36,036 nucleotides of DNA from Candidatus Helarchaeota archaeon (GTDB lineage: Archaea > Asgardarchaeota > Lokiarchaeia > Helarchaeales > HEL-GB-A): the NCBI GenBank assembly GCA_013375405.1, contig JABXJU010000014.1, positions 1 to 36,036 on the forward strand, in the 5' to 3' direction. How positions within the stretch are numbered: position 1 is the stretch's first letter; every line of letters begins with the position of its first letter. Below are positions 17,625 through 25,823 of this stretch, one piece after another. The translations under genes were made by a program, and so were the position numbers. The notes under the pieces were generated by a model. It was not told the origin of the DNA, searched no databases, and saw only the letters and a list, made by a program, of their open reading frames with translations.

Positions 17625-18410
17625 TTAGATTCTTCTTTTTGGTAATTTAAGAGCCCGTCGAACAATTATATCCATCTTTTTTCGTTTTTCTGCATCAAAC
17701 TGAAAAGCATAAAATCGGAAATTTCGCTCTATTTTCTCAGAGGAGACAGTTCGCTTCTGGCCTTTCGGATCGTGAATGAGGAACTGATAGTGATTTCTAT
17801 TCACTTGTTCCATGCCTTGAACCGCAAGCCAGTGGTAGCCCAGCCCGATGATGATCCCCTCAGTTACATGCTGATAGAGCGTTTTCAATTTGGTTTTGTT
17901 ATCTTTGCCATCTAAAAAGATACAACCCGTCCCATCCTCGCTGGGAAAGATTATTTGTGTCCCACCATAAAAAAAGGCCAACATTTTTAATTCTAAATTC
18001 GTTTTCATTTCGAAAAGATATTCATACAAAGCGGTCTTCCGAACAATACCTTTCTTGAGGAAAAATCGCATATCAATAACTTTTTGTTTTTCCTGAAGTT
18101 CCTGAAAAACATTCATACGTTCTTCTAATTGATGGAGGAGTATCATTTTAAAGTAATTGTAATCATCTTGAAAGTTCTTTCGTAAATGATAAGTTAAACT
18201 ACGATTGAAGCAAAATTTCATCAATAAATAGGCTGCCGCATTTTGCCAGCCGAAAGGACCCTCGTAATATGGGTCCACACGCATTTTTGTGGCAATATCT
18301 TTCATCAAGAGTTCTAAAGAATTCCCTTCAGGTCTCGCAATCATCAACAATGCAGATAAGCCACATGTGTTCGTTAGTTGAGTATAATGGGGAATGTCAC
18401 GATATGCCAT
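17625..18410 (-). CDS. Papain/C39-like cysteine peptidase, intact catalytic set
   Basis: A 261-residue protein whose motifs match the papain-fold C39-like group. QLTNTCGLSA carries a probable oxyanion Gln11 and nucleophile Cys16, GYHWLAVQG carries His193, and LIHDPKG carries Asp214. The middle (about 55-150) is helical and specific to this protein and its paralogue at 13289-14110. No signal peptide or membrane segment is seen, so it should act in the cytoplasm. It could process a peptide, cleave a linkage on a cytoplasmic tail or act as a transglutaminase-like enzyme. The downstream genes are the heparinase-like membrane protein (after 123 bases) and then the inactive paralogue. The start has a TATA-like stretch within the repeat at 18440. 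Confidence 0.68.
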   Translation of the reverse strand: MAYRDIPHYTQLTNTCGLSALLMIARPEGNSLELLMKDIATKMRVDPYYEGPFGWQNAAAYLLMKFCFNRSLTYHLRKNFQDDYNYFKMILLHQLEERMNVFQELQEKQKVIDMRFFLKKGIVRKTALYEYLFEMKTNLELKMLAFFYGGTQIIFPSEDGTGCIFLDGKDNKTKLKTLYQHVTEGIIIGLGYHWLAVQGMEQVNRNHYQFLIHDPKGQKRTVSSEKIERNFRFYAFQFDAEKRKKMDIIVRRALKLPKRRI

Positions 18411-18439
18411 ACGTCTTCACTCAATAAACATAATCCATC

Positions 18440-18501
18440 ATTATAAAAGCTTCGCGAATTCTCGAAAAGTAGAAAATCGGAATTTGAAGTTGGACAATTA
18501 A
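18440..18501. repeat. Direct repeat copy 1
   Basis: About 62 bases that align with 20330-20390 with one gap. Shared parts are ATTATAAAA, then CTTCGCGAATTCTC exactly, then GACAATTAA at the far end. The copies bracket the carboxylesterase gene and the HicB-like remnant. On the minus strand the block ends in a TATA-like TTTTATAAT about 30 bases ahead of the cysteine-peptidase start, so it could also be a shared promoter or operator. Confidence 0.65.
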
Positions 18502-18572
18502 TAAAAAATTAAATAAAGTGAAAAAATTTAATTAGAAAGCAGAAAGCGGCCGATTGACTGCTTTCCACTAAA

Positions 18573-20072
18573 TTAAATAATACCATCCCATGCTTTACGC
18601 TCTTTCTCAAAGATTGCATTTACCAACTTAAGCTCGCTACCCAGCAGCATAGTTGATCTTTTCTCAGCGTCATAGGGTGGCCATTTTGGAATACTACCAT
18701 GGTTTGGATTCCCAGATCGAGCAAACGCAATCCATGTATCCATCATTTTTTCACTGATTTCATTCACCACAGGCCCTTTCCCACACATCTCAGGCATGAA
18801 CGGAGTATCAAGAGTTCCAAAAACAAAGGCTATTTCAACAGCATGACAAGAACCTAATCGGCCTTTGAATGCCGGCGACGGCCAAGTAAATAAATAATTG
18901 TATGTGTTGGATTGATGGATGCGTTGTACCTCTGCTAAGCGAGTCGCTGGAACACGAAATATAAGATCAGTACCAATCACATACAGTATCTCATTAGGCG
19001 CGGTAGAGTACTGGTCTTCCCTCGCATCTTTGTATATTTTAAGTATCTGTTTGGTTTTGGCGTCATCTTGACCAAAAAAATGCATAATGCTATTCATTAT
19101 TTTATACAATCCCTCAGTGGTTGCATTTCTTGCTCGAGGGTCTATAATACTGTAGAGCTTCATTTCATCCAAATTCGTTCCCACGATTAAGTCGATATCA
19201 CTCGCAGATCCGGCACGTACTGCTTCTAACGGGTCAGGTAAAGTATCACCATCGATCCTTGGCGAAAATTGAAGAAACTCGGTAAATTTTACACTGAGAG
19301 TTATTTTAGTTTGTACTTTGATAATTTTCTTCACAGGAACTTCACGCAACGCTTTAATATCCCCCACCTCAATCCCCAGCTCGTTCATTAGTCGGTCCGT
19401 ATATTTCTTACCCATTTTTGGATCGAACGATATTGGGCCACTCTGAACTATCGCATGGTGGAAAAGTCCCTTCGCTGCGGGCATGGCAAGCAAACAAACT
19501 ATACTCATCCCCCCAGCCGATTCACCAAAAATAGTGACATTCTCTGGATTCCCGCCAAATGCCTCAATATTATTTTTTACCCATTTCAGTACTGCTATTT
19601 GGTCAAACAGCCCAACATTGGCAGTTTCACCTGGGATATATGCAAACCCCAAGGCCCCCAATCGGTAATTGAGTGTAACGACCACTATATTACCACGGTT
19701 AGCCAACGCCGAACCATCATAAACCGACATAGCCGCACCTCCACTTACAAAAGCCCCTCCATGTATCCATACCATTACAGGTCGTTTGGCATCATCTATT
19801 GCGGGCGTCCAAACATTCAATGTTAAGCAATCAGCTTCACTTTGATTAGTTGCTCTACCTAAAAGGTCCTGCAGTACTGAATATCCTTGAGATGCATAAG
19901 GTCCGAATTTCGTAGCATCAAGCACCCCATCCCAAGGGTCTTTTGGGGCGGGTGGAGAAAAACGTAATGGACCTATGGGGGGAGCGGCATACGGAATGCC
20001 TTTAAATATCTGCAACCCCTTACTCGTATATCCTTTTATCTTGCCTGATTGAGTTTTCACTATCGTTGTCAT
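18573..20072 (-). CDS. Type B carboxylesterase
   Basis: An alpha/beta-hydrolase of the carboxylesterase/acetylcholinesterase family, about 500 residues. N-terminal signature: FKGIPYAAPPIGPLRF. The oxyanion hole is VWIHGGAFVSGG, and the nucleophile elbow is FGESAGGMS (Ser185 from the chosen start). The acid is likely the Glu of GTNLDEMK and the His that of SCHAVEIAFVFG. The C-terminal FARSGNPNHG with WPPYD is typical. The ATG at 20072 gives MTTIVKTQSG and has GAGGGA 9 bases upstream; an ATG at 20087 would add five residues. No signal peptide, so cytoplasmic. The family is mainly bacterial and eukaryotic, and here it sits between two copies of a short repeat, so acquisition is plausible. Substrate unknown. 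Confidence 0.88.
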   Translation of the reverse strand: MTTIVKTQSGKIKGYTSKGLQIFKGIPYAAPPIGPLRFSPPAPKDPWDGVLDATKFGPYASQGYSVLQDLLGRATNQSEADCLTLNVWTPAIDDAKRPVMVWIHGGAFVSGGAAMSVYDGSALANRGNIVVVTLNYRLGALGFAYIPGETANVGLFDQIAVLKWVKNNIEAFGGNPENVTIFGESAGGMSIVCLLAMPAAKGLFHHAIVQSGPISFDPKMGKKYTDRLMNELGIEVGDIKALREVPVKKIIKVQTKITLSVKFTEFLQFSPRIDGDTLPDPLEAVRAGSASDIDLIVGTNLDEMKLYSIIDPRARNATTEGLYKIMNSIMHFFGQDDAKTKQILKIYKDAREDQYSTAPNEILYVIGTDLIFRVPATRLAEVQRIHQSNTYNYLFTWPSPAFKGRLGSCHAVEIAFVFGTLDTPFMPEMCGKGPVVNEISEKMMDTWIAFARSGNPNHGSIPKWPPYDAEKRSTMLLGSELKLVNAIFEKERKAWDGII

Positions 20073-20139
20073 GTCTTTATCCCTCATTTTTAATTAATAT
20101 CTCTTAATATATCAGTTACCTTCTCTCAATAAAGAAGAT

Positions 20140-20280
20140 TCAATTTATTTGAATTGCTTCTTTTATATTTGTAATAGCTTCTTCTTTAGTATTTCCCTCT
20201 GAAATACTACCAAGTAAAGATGAACCATATATAGTATGCCCTCCCTCTTCGTTTTCTTCCAATATCTCTTTAAATTTCAA
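20140..20280 (-). CDS. Short HicB-like (UPF0150) antitoxin-type protein, possibly decayed
   Basis: A 46-residue frame that reads like the N-terminal strand-helix of HicB/UPF0150 proteins: KFKEILEENEEGGHTIY, GSSLLGSISEGNT, KEEAITNIKEAIQ. The usual P-S-L-P-G-C segment is altered to SSLLGS. The start would be TTG at 20280 with GGAG 8 bases upstream; an in-frame TAG directly precedes it. Family members are usually about 65-75 residues, so the C-terminus is short. No HicA-like partner is visible. It is either a minimal solitary protein or a remnant. Confidence 0.5.
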   Translation of the reverse strand: MKFKEILEENEEGGHTIYGSSLLGSISEGNTKEEAITNIKEAIQIN

Positions 20281-20329
20281 CTAATTAACTCCAATCTCAA
20301 GTTTTCAATTATTCATAAAATTGGGCACT

Positions 20330-20390
20330 ATTATAAAACCTTCGCGAATTCTCAAAATTATGGATTTTATATTTAAAGTTTGACAATTAA
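20330..20390. repeat. Direct repeat copy 2
   Basis: Second copy of the element at 18440-18501, in the same orientation. On the minus strand it holds TTTTATAAT about 50 bases ahead of the HicB-like frame. The rest of the 20281-20478 stretch shows only AT-rich sequence and the ribosome site of the next gene (GAAGGT at 20465-20470). Confidence 0.65.
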
Positions 20391-20478
20391 CCTAAAATTT
20401 TAAAAAAAAAAGAAGTAATGTTTCATAGATATTTTCGAATTAATATATTTAACAAAGTTAAGAAGAAGGTATTTTAAA

Positions 20479-21588
20479 ATGCTCAAAACAAGAATGACAG
20501 AAGCGTTAGGGTGTAAATATCCGATCATGCTGGCAGGGATGGGCCCTTTTTCGACCTATAAAACTGCCGTACAGGTTGCCAATGCAGGCGGTGTCGGGCT
20601 AACCAGCCACTGGGGAATCCTCTCTAAGGTCGACCCAGAGACGCATCTCATCTCGGACGCCCCCAATGCGCGGAATATCTCAGCTGTAGAGAAGATGAAG
20701 TTTGACTTAGACTACATTGCAGAACATGCAGATGAGGGAACGGCCTTTGGATGCAATATTCGCGTTGCCCGGATTCAGGTAGATGCACCTTCCGTAATTA
20801 GGACAGTTTGTAAGGCGAGGGATAAGAATCCGAAATTGAAAGAGCACATTAAATTGATAGTTACCTCAGCAGGAAATCCAGCGTCAGCTAATCAACTCAT
20901 CAAAAAGCGAGGTCCTGATATTCTCCATCTCCACGTGTCCCCCTCACTCAGACTCGTCGATCACACCTTCAAATCTGGTTGTGATGGCGTAGTTGCCGTT
21001 GGATACGAAGGAGGAGGGCATCAGAGTTACGAACAAGTCACTACCTCCGTTCTCATCCCCGAAGTCCGCGAAAAATACCCTGATAAGTTGATAATCGTTG
21101 GAGGCGGAATGGTGGTCGGGCGGTCGCTAGCCGCTGCCTTGGCACTTGGGGGCGATGGGATCCAGATGGGATCGCGATTCATTGCGACGAGTGACGGCGA
21201 TTTCCACGAGAAGTGGAAGAGTGCTATTCCAGCCCTTGATGATACGAGCACGATGATGTGCGATGGAGCCTTTGGGCCCATCAGACTTATGAAAAATAAG
21301 TACGCCTTGTCACACCCGCTCCGCATGAGCAGAGAAGAACGCATTAAACAGGAAAAGACTATGGGGAACGTGCAAGACCAGTCAGAACGGTTCAGAGATG
21401 ATATGATGCGATACGATCTCGTCTATAAAGGTGACATCGAGAATGGTGCGGTTCTCCTAGGTCAAACCGTCGCCTTAATCAACGATCTCCCGTCCTGCAA
21501 AGAAGTCATCGACCGGATCATGAAAGAGGCCATTGAAACCATCAAAGAGATGAACAGCAAGGTCGCCCCGGGCATCCTAGCGCGATAA
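20479..21588 (+). CDS. Nitronate monooxygenase family FMN protein
   Basis: A 369-residue TIM-barrel flavoprotein of the 2-nitropropane dioxygenase/nitronate monooxygenase family. Visible signatures: the N-terminal YPIMLAGMGPFS, AVQVANAGGVGLTS, the phosphate and substrate region VAVGYEGGGHQSYEQ, LIIVGGGMVVGRSLAAALALGGDGIQMGSRFIAT, and a C-terminal helical tail. The family oxidises alkyl nitronates with FMN, but many members have other or unknown roles, including enoyl-reductase-like ones. The ATG is preceded by GAAGGT. G+C and codon choice are clearly higher than in the flanking genes (many GCC, CTC, ATC and CGG codons), which suggests recent transfer. It is transcribed alone, with a T-rich terminator behind it. 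Confidence 0.86.
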   Translation: MLKTRMTEALGCKYPIMLAGMGPFSTYKTAVQVANAGGVGLTSHWGILSKVDPETHLISDAPNARNISAVEKMKFDLDYIAEHADEGTAFGCNIRVARIQVDAPSVIRTVCKARDKNPKLKEHIKLIVTSAGNPASANQLIKKRGPDILHLHVSPSLRLVDHTFKSGCDGVVAVGYEGGGHQSYEQVTTSVLIPEVREKYPDKLIIVGGGMVVGRSLAAALALGGDGIQMGSRFIATSDGDFHEKWKSAIPALDDTSTMMCDGAFGPIRLMKNKYALSHPLRMSREERIKQEKTMGNVQDQSERFRDDMMRYDLVYKGDIENGAVLLGQTVALINDLPSCKEVIDRIMKEAIETIKEMNSKVAPGILAR

Positions 21589-21605
21589 CTTCTTATTTCT
21601 TTCTA

Positions 21606-21629
21606 TTTCTTTTTTTTCTACATTTTTTC
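21606..21629 (+). terminator. T-rich terminator after the monooxygenase gene
   Basis: T-tracts, including runs of eight and six T, start about 20 bases after the stop at 21588, which fits archaeal intrinsic termination. No hairpin is needed or seen. Confidence 0.45.
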
Positions 21630-21657
21630 CAAAGGTTCTTATGCTATTTTCATTCAA

Positions 21658-23511
21658 TTAATCTATTTTTTTGGTTAACTCGTTCATTTTTTGAATTAAG
21701 CTTAAATTGACTTCATTTACGGGATTAATATTCACTTTTTCTATCATTCTATCAAAAGTTATAAGGCCATTCACTTCAGTCTCCACATCCGTTAGTTGAG
21801 TATAGACTAAAGCATTCAATCCTTTTTCAACCAACGGAAGGGCTTCCTGGAGGATCAATTTTCCATATTTTTCTGTTAAGTTCTCCTTGTTTTTTGCCTT
21901 ACCATAACCATGTGCCTTTTTTTCATCCCAAACATGCTCAGGGATTTTCAGCTTATACCCCCCACACTCACTTATGGCGATGGCATAATCGGAAAAATCG
22001 GATGCTTTCTCAAAGAATTTCAATTTTCTGATATATATATGCCAAGATCGGATATCCCCCGTCTTTGTTAGATCGAAACCGCTGGTACCATCCACGATGC
22101 GTGAGGGGTCGTATCGCTTTAACCAAGTTGTAATTCTATCTGAATCATACTGTCCCCATCCCTCATTAAACGTAACCCAAACTCCGATACATGGAATGTT
22201 ATGGAGATGATCGATCATTTCCTTTAATTCAGACTCAAATTCGGTCCGTATTTTTGGATTAATGCGGCCTGTTCGCTTATACTGTTTGGGTGTAGTGTCC
22301 TTACTTGTGTAATATCCTTTTAAGATCACCTTTAATAGGTACTTTGGAGTTAATCCCGTTTTGCCCCCTGATATCATATCCTGCCATACGATGACACCGA
22401 GTTTATCACAGTGGTAATACCACCTCGCGGGTTCAACTTTAATATGTTTCCGAATCATGTTAAATCCTAGTTTTTTAGTAAATTCAATATCAAATTTTAG
22501 TGCATCATCGGTGGGTGCGGTATAAATCCCATCTGGCCAGTATCCTTGATCTAAGGGTCCAAGGTGGAAAGCTGGCTTATTATTAAGCAAGAGTCTTGTA
22601 ATCCCAAGCTGATCTTTCCCTATACTAAATTTCCGCATGGCAAAGTACGAGCTTACTGAGTCTATAGGTTCCTCACCTCTAGCTAGACTCACTACGAGAT
22701 CATACAGAAATGGGTCATCCGGTGTCCATAGATGGGGATTAGTAAGCTTTATGGTTATCGGGACTTCACCTAACTCGGTAGAGTAATCAAGGTTAGCTGC
22801 ACTACTAGTAACTTTAATTTTCATATTCTTAATGCTTTTCTCATACTGTTCTATCTTGAGCTGTAACGAATTAGTATCTATATCGGGGGTAATCTTCAGA
22901 GATTGAATTCCGTTTTTAGGGACAGGCTCAACCCATACTGTTTGCCATATCCCGCTACAAGGCGTGTAAAATATCCTACTAGGTTTTAAGGTTTGTTTGC
23001 CATGCTGATGATTTTCCGAATCCGTAGGATCCCATACTGATACTAATAGATCACATTCACCCGATTTGAGAAACTCTGTTATGTTGAAGGAAAATGGTAA
23101 ATAACCACCATGATGTGTTCCGCATTCTGAACCATTGATATAAACACGAGCTTCCCAATCTACTGCGCCGAAATGCAAAATTACCTCTGAATTTCCCCAC
23201 TCCTCTGGAACTACTACTTTCCTGTGATACCATATCCTCTCATTCGGATAGAGCGGGCGCCCTACTCCTGATAAATAGGATTCCACACAAAAAGGGACTG
23301 AAATTTTTCCAGCAAACTCCGTTGGAGCTTCCAAATCTTTTTCTTGTATCTTATACTCCCAAAATCCATTAAGGTTTAACCACTTTTCCCTTCGTAGTTG
23401 TGGTCGGGGATATTCAGGTAATGGGCTGTTTCGATCCACTTTATCGGTCCATGGAGTCTTCATAAATCCTTGATTTATCTTGAATTGTTTAGGTTGGGTT
23501 TTAGTTTTCAT
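21658..23511 (-). CDS. Glycoside hydrolase family 2 enzyme
   Basis: A 617-residue GH2 protein with the usual order. The jelly-roll sugar-binding domain holds WLNLNGFWEYKI, GAVDWEARVYINGSECGTHHGGY and YTPCSGIWQTVW. An immunoglobulin-like domain (about 190-300) comes next, then a TIM barrel from LGFNMIRKHIKVEP and GVIVWQDM. The acid/base Glu is in FNEGWGQYD (near 446) and the nucleophile Glu in ISECGGY (near 515). This length is nearer to beta-glucuronidase-type members than to long beta-galactosidases, but no substrate-defining motif is seen. There is no signal peptide, so it should act on imported or internal oligosaccharides. The 225 bases upstream (23512-23736) show no gene. Confidence 0.88.
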   Translation of the reverse strand: MKTKTQPKQFKINQGFMKTPWTDKVDRNSPLPEYPRPQLRREKWLNLNGFWEYKIQEKDLEAPTEFAGKISVPFCVESYLSGVGRPLYPNERIWYHRKVVVPEEWGNSEVILHFGAVDWEARVYINGSECGTHHGGYLPFSFNITEFLKSGECDLLVSVWDPTDSENHQHGKQTLKPSRIFYTPCSGIWQTVWVEPVPKNGIQSLKITPDIDTNSLQLKIEQYEKSIKNMKIKVTSSAANLDYSTELGEVPITIKLTNPHLWTPDDPFLYDLVVSLARGEEPIDSVSSYFAMRKFSIGKDQLGITRLLLNNKPAFHLGPLDQGYWPDGIYTAPTDDALKFDIEFTKKLGFNMIRKHIKVEPARWYYHCDKLGVIVWQDMISGGKTGLTPKYLLKVILKGYYTSKDTTPKQYKRTGRINPKIRTEFESELKEMIDHLHNIPCIGVWVTFNEGWGQYDSDRITTWLKRYDPSRIVDGTSGFDLTKTGDIRSWHIYIRKLKFFEKASDFSDYAIAISECGGYKLKIPEHVWDEKKAHGYGKAKNKENLTEKYGKLILQEALPLVEKGLNALVYTQLTDVETEVNGLITFDRMIEKVNINPVNEVNLSLIQKMNELTKKID

Positions 23512-23736
23512 TGAGCGAAATCTCCTGAAGACATGTTTTTACAATGTAAGAACAAGAGAAAAAGAAAAAAAATGTTTTGAACCTAATGACTTTGTGCTCT
23601 ATTTCGATATTTATGGTCGTTCGTGACCGCAAAAAATTTTCTTGGTGCTGCTAATTACATATTCCACAGGGAACAGGACTATGGTATAAACCAAAAACCG
23701 AGAAAATATTAGGTCCTGGCAAGTAAAAAAATACTT

Positions 23737-24318
23737 TTATTTTTCTTTTTCGCGATTTTTCTTTTTCCGGAGCCACGTGAGCGGATACCCATGCAACCCA
23801 AGTAAGTGGCCCACTTCATGGATTGCAGCAAACTGGATAAGCTCTTTCGTAAGCCGCCCATCTAAGGTTGTTACATAACAAATCCCATCAAGAAGGTAGG
23901 TAATCCCTAAAATCGGGAAAATCGTGTGCAATATTCGAGAGAGCAAAAAAGGGGTAGGGGAGAGCCAGTAATTAGTGACGACCATAAGGGCAGTCTCTTT
24001 GTCAGACGGGAGAATTTTTTTTAACTTTGATGTAAGACGTGATGTATTTAGGAAATGACCTCGAGTAGAATTTCTATACTCAATAGGCTTGCCCACAGGC
24101 TCGATTTGAATTTCAAATTCAGCAGACACCAAATCAGAAATAGTTTCGATTATGGCATCTTCGACATCATCAAGAGTAATGAGCGAAATTCTCTTTAAGT
24201 CAGGATTGTACACCAATTTTAAGCCCGTGACGACCCTGAATAGCCGCAGGAGCGCCCATTCACTCATGTTATACAAATCAGGAGCAAATTTTTCCATACT
24301 CATGGTTTGACAAGCCAT
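23737..24318 (-). CDS. Archaemetzincin-like zinc protease with an atypical zinc motif
   Basis: A 193-residue protein resembling the M54 archaemetzincin group: a core beta region with ALMVVTNYWLSPTPF, ILGITYLLDGICYVTTLDG, then the zinc helix AAIHEVGHLLGLHGYP. His167, Glu168 and His171 fit HExxH, and Gly174 is in place. The third zinc ligand, expected at position 11 of HExxHxxGxxH, is Gly177, and a His (176) sits one residue early. The C-terminal Cys-rich zinc site of archaemetzincins is missing; the chain ends in a basic RKKKNREKEK tail. Alternative starts exist at 24303 and 24297. Activity is uncertain. It is divergent from the pirin gene. Confidence 0.6.
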   Translation of the reverse strand: MACQTMSMEKFAPDLYNMSEWALLRLFRVVTGLKLVYNPDLKRISLITLDDVEDAIIETISDLVSAEFEIQIEPVGKPIEYRNSTRGHFLNTSRLTSKLKKILPSDKETALMVVTNYWLSPTPFLLSRILHTIFPILGITYLLDGICYVTTLDGRLTKELIQFAAIHEVGHLLGLHGYPLTWLRKKKNREKEK

Positions 24319-24455
24319 CCTTAGATAAAAAATTTGGGAAATTTTAGCTTGTGATTAATAGGATTCTATAATTTCTAATTTTATGATTACTCACAGCAAT
24401 TGTTTCCAATATATTGAAAAGGAGTGGAAGTTTTGAACTAGCATAGGAGTTTTAG

Positions 24456-25313
24456 ATGAAAGTTCGGAAAATTGAGAGAATATTGAAAAGCAATCCGACA
24501 ATGGAAGGCGCAGGAGTTCATTTAAAGCGCGCATTTGGGAATTATGAAGTGCCATTATTAGATCCCTTTTTACTACTCGATGATTTTCATTCCGATAATC
24601 CGGCAGACTACCTTGCAGGATTCCCTTGGCATCCCCACCGAGGCATTGAGACAATTACATACATACTCCATGGAGAGGTCGAGCATGGGGATAGCCTAGG
24701 CAATGGTGGCGTTATTCAGGCGGGAGATTGTCAGTGGATGACGGCCGGAAGTGGAATCATTCATCAGGAAATGCCGAAACAGAAAGGTGATGGGCTGCTC
24801 TGGGGATTTCAGTTGTGGGCTAATCTGCCAGCTTCCCATAAGAGGATGGATCCCCGCTATCGAGGCGTGAAAAAAGTGCAAATACCAGAAGTTACTCTGA
24901 AGAATGGGGTGAAAGTGAAAATCATCTGTGGGGAACTGAACGGTACAAAAGGGCCTGTGCAGGATATCGTGACGAATCCCGAGTATTTGGACGTAATGAT
25001 CCCTGCTAAGTTGGAATTTAAGCATCAGGTGAAGATGGGGCATACGGTCTTTGCCTACGTAATAGAAGGGGAAGGTTATTTCGATCTAAAGCAGGAGCGA
25101 TTGATTAGTGATGAACATCTCGTGATTTTCGGAGAGGGCGACATAGTTCAAATCACCACCGCGGACAAACCAGTCCATTTTCTCCTGCTCTCCGGCAAAC
25201 CCATTGGTGAACCTGTGGCGTGGTATGGTCCAATCGTCATGAATACGGAGGAAGAATTGCAGATTGCGTTTGCAGAGTATCGCAAGGGGACCTTTATTAA
25301 ATTTAAAGGTTAG
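24456..25313 (+). CDS. Pirin family protein
   Basis: A 285-residue bicupin. The iron ligands of pirins are all present: His59 and His61 in FPWHPHRGIET, then His103 and Glu105 in GSGIIHQEMP. N-terminal features include DPFLLLDDFHSD, and the C-terminal cupin carries GEGDIVQI and FLLLSGKPIGEPVAWYGP, all typical. Pirins are Fe-dependent proteins reported as quercetinases or redox-sensing co-regulators; which applies here cannot be told. The ATG is the first plausible start, and no strong ribosome site is seen. Transcribed alone, divergent from the protease gene. Confidence 0.93.
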   Translation: MKVRKIERILKSNPTMEGAGVHLKRAFGNYEVPLLDPFLLLDDFHSDNPADYLAGFPWHPHRGIETITYILHGEVEHGDSLGNGGVIQAGDCQWMTAGSGIIHQEMPKQKGDGLLWGFQLWANLPASHKRMDPRYRGVKKVQIPEVTLKNGVKVKIICGELNGTKGPVQDIVTNPEYLDVMIPAKLEFKHQVKMGHTVFAYVIEGEGYFDLKQERLISDEHLVIFGEGDIVQITTADKPVHFLLLSGKPIGEPVAWYGPIVMNTEEELQIAFAEYRKGTFIKFKG

Positions 25314-25363
25314 ATTTTACAACAATCAAAAGAAAAAAAAGAGTTTGGGAGTTATTCAGGGAA

Positions 25364-25720
25364 TTAATTGGGTTTTTTAGTTTGTTTTTCCTTTTTAGCT
25401 TTTAGAATATCTTCAACGCGGCCCTTCGATTCGGGATGAAGTTCTGCTTTTTTCAATATTTCTTCAATGGAACCAGTTAAATTCAATTCAGCGATTGCCT
25501 TTACGCGTCGTTTGACTTCGTTCTCCGAAATATAATAACGATTATCTATACTCCAAGCGCCCTTTATTTGGTTATTCTTTTTTAACGTATTTATTAATTT
25601 TCTAATTCGATCTTCGCTTAAATCTAATGAACGCTCAAGCTTTTGTATGGAAACGGTCTTAGATTTCCGTAATTCTACGTATAATTTATCTAAATCAGTT
25701 TTCCGCGTTCGCTGACACAT
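25364..25720 (-). CDS. Stand-alone copy of the TIR protein's C-terminal winged-helix-like domain
   Basis: A 118-residue protein. From DLDKLYVELRKSK onward it aligns throughout with residues about 718-815 of the TIR protein at 33497-36023: shared blocks include NNQIKGAWS, YYIS/HYIS with EVKRRVKAI, and ILKKAELHP. A helix-turn-helix is suggested by QKLERSLDLSEDRIRKLINTL. The nucleotide similarity is high, with 33 identical bases at 25549-25581 and 33712-33744. The first seven residues (MCQRTRK) have no counterpart. No TIR, membrane helix or TSP3 segment is present. It may be a free DNA-binding or adaptor partner, or the tail of a decayed second receptor gene. Confidence 0.66.
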   Translation of the reverse strand: MCQRTRKTDLDKLYVELRKSKTVSIQKLERSLDLSEDRIRKLINTLKKNNQIKGAWSIDNRYYISENEVKRRVKAIAELNLTGSIEEILKKAELHPESKGRVEDILKAKKEKQTKKPN

Positions 25721-25823
25721 TCAATTCCATAGATTGCGTGTTTAAATGAGTGCACATTAAAATTAACATTCCAGAAAACAGAAGAAAGAGAAGAATCGTA
25801 ACTTTTTTACGTATTTTTTTCAT
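25695..25823 (-). CDS. Short signal-peptide-like frame, possible receptor remnant
   Basis: A 42-residue frame from an ATG at 25823 with GGAG 10 bases upstream. It begins MKKIRKKVTILLFLLFSGML, a plain secretion-signal pattern, and stops 19 residues after this hydrophobic stretch ends. It overlaps the winged-helix gene by 26 bases in another frame. This would fit a receptor gene whose centre has been deleted, leaving a signal peptide and the C-terminal domain. It may equally be a small membrane peptide or noise. Confidence 0.32.
   Translation of the reverse strand: MKKIRKKVTILLFLLFSGMLILMCTHLNTQSMELNVSANAEN

Noticed and set aside
18440..20390. Insertion sequence around the esterase
   Set aside because: No transposase and no terminal inverted repeats were seen; only the two direct copies are present.
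23590..23720. Possible small RNA or tRNA in the gap between GH2 and the protease (a GGTC...GACC hairpin)
   Set aside because: Only a four-pair stem is visible, with no T-loop or anticodon arm, so no RNA gene can be supported.
24391..24654. Minus-strand 87-residue frame over the pirin start
   Set aside because: The pirin reading has all iron ligands and covers the same bases; the minus frame has no recognisable feature.
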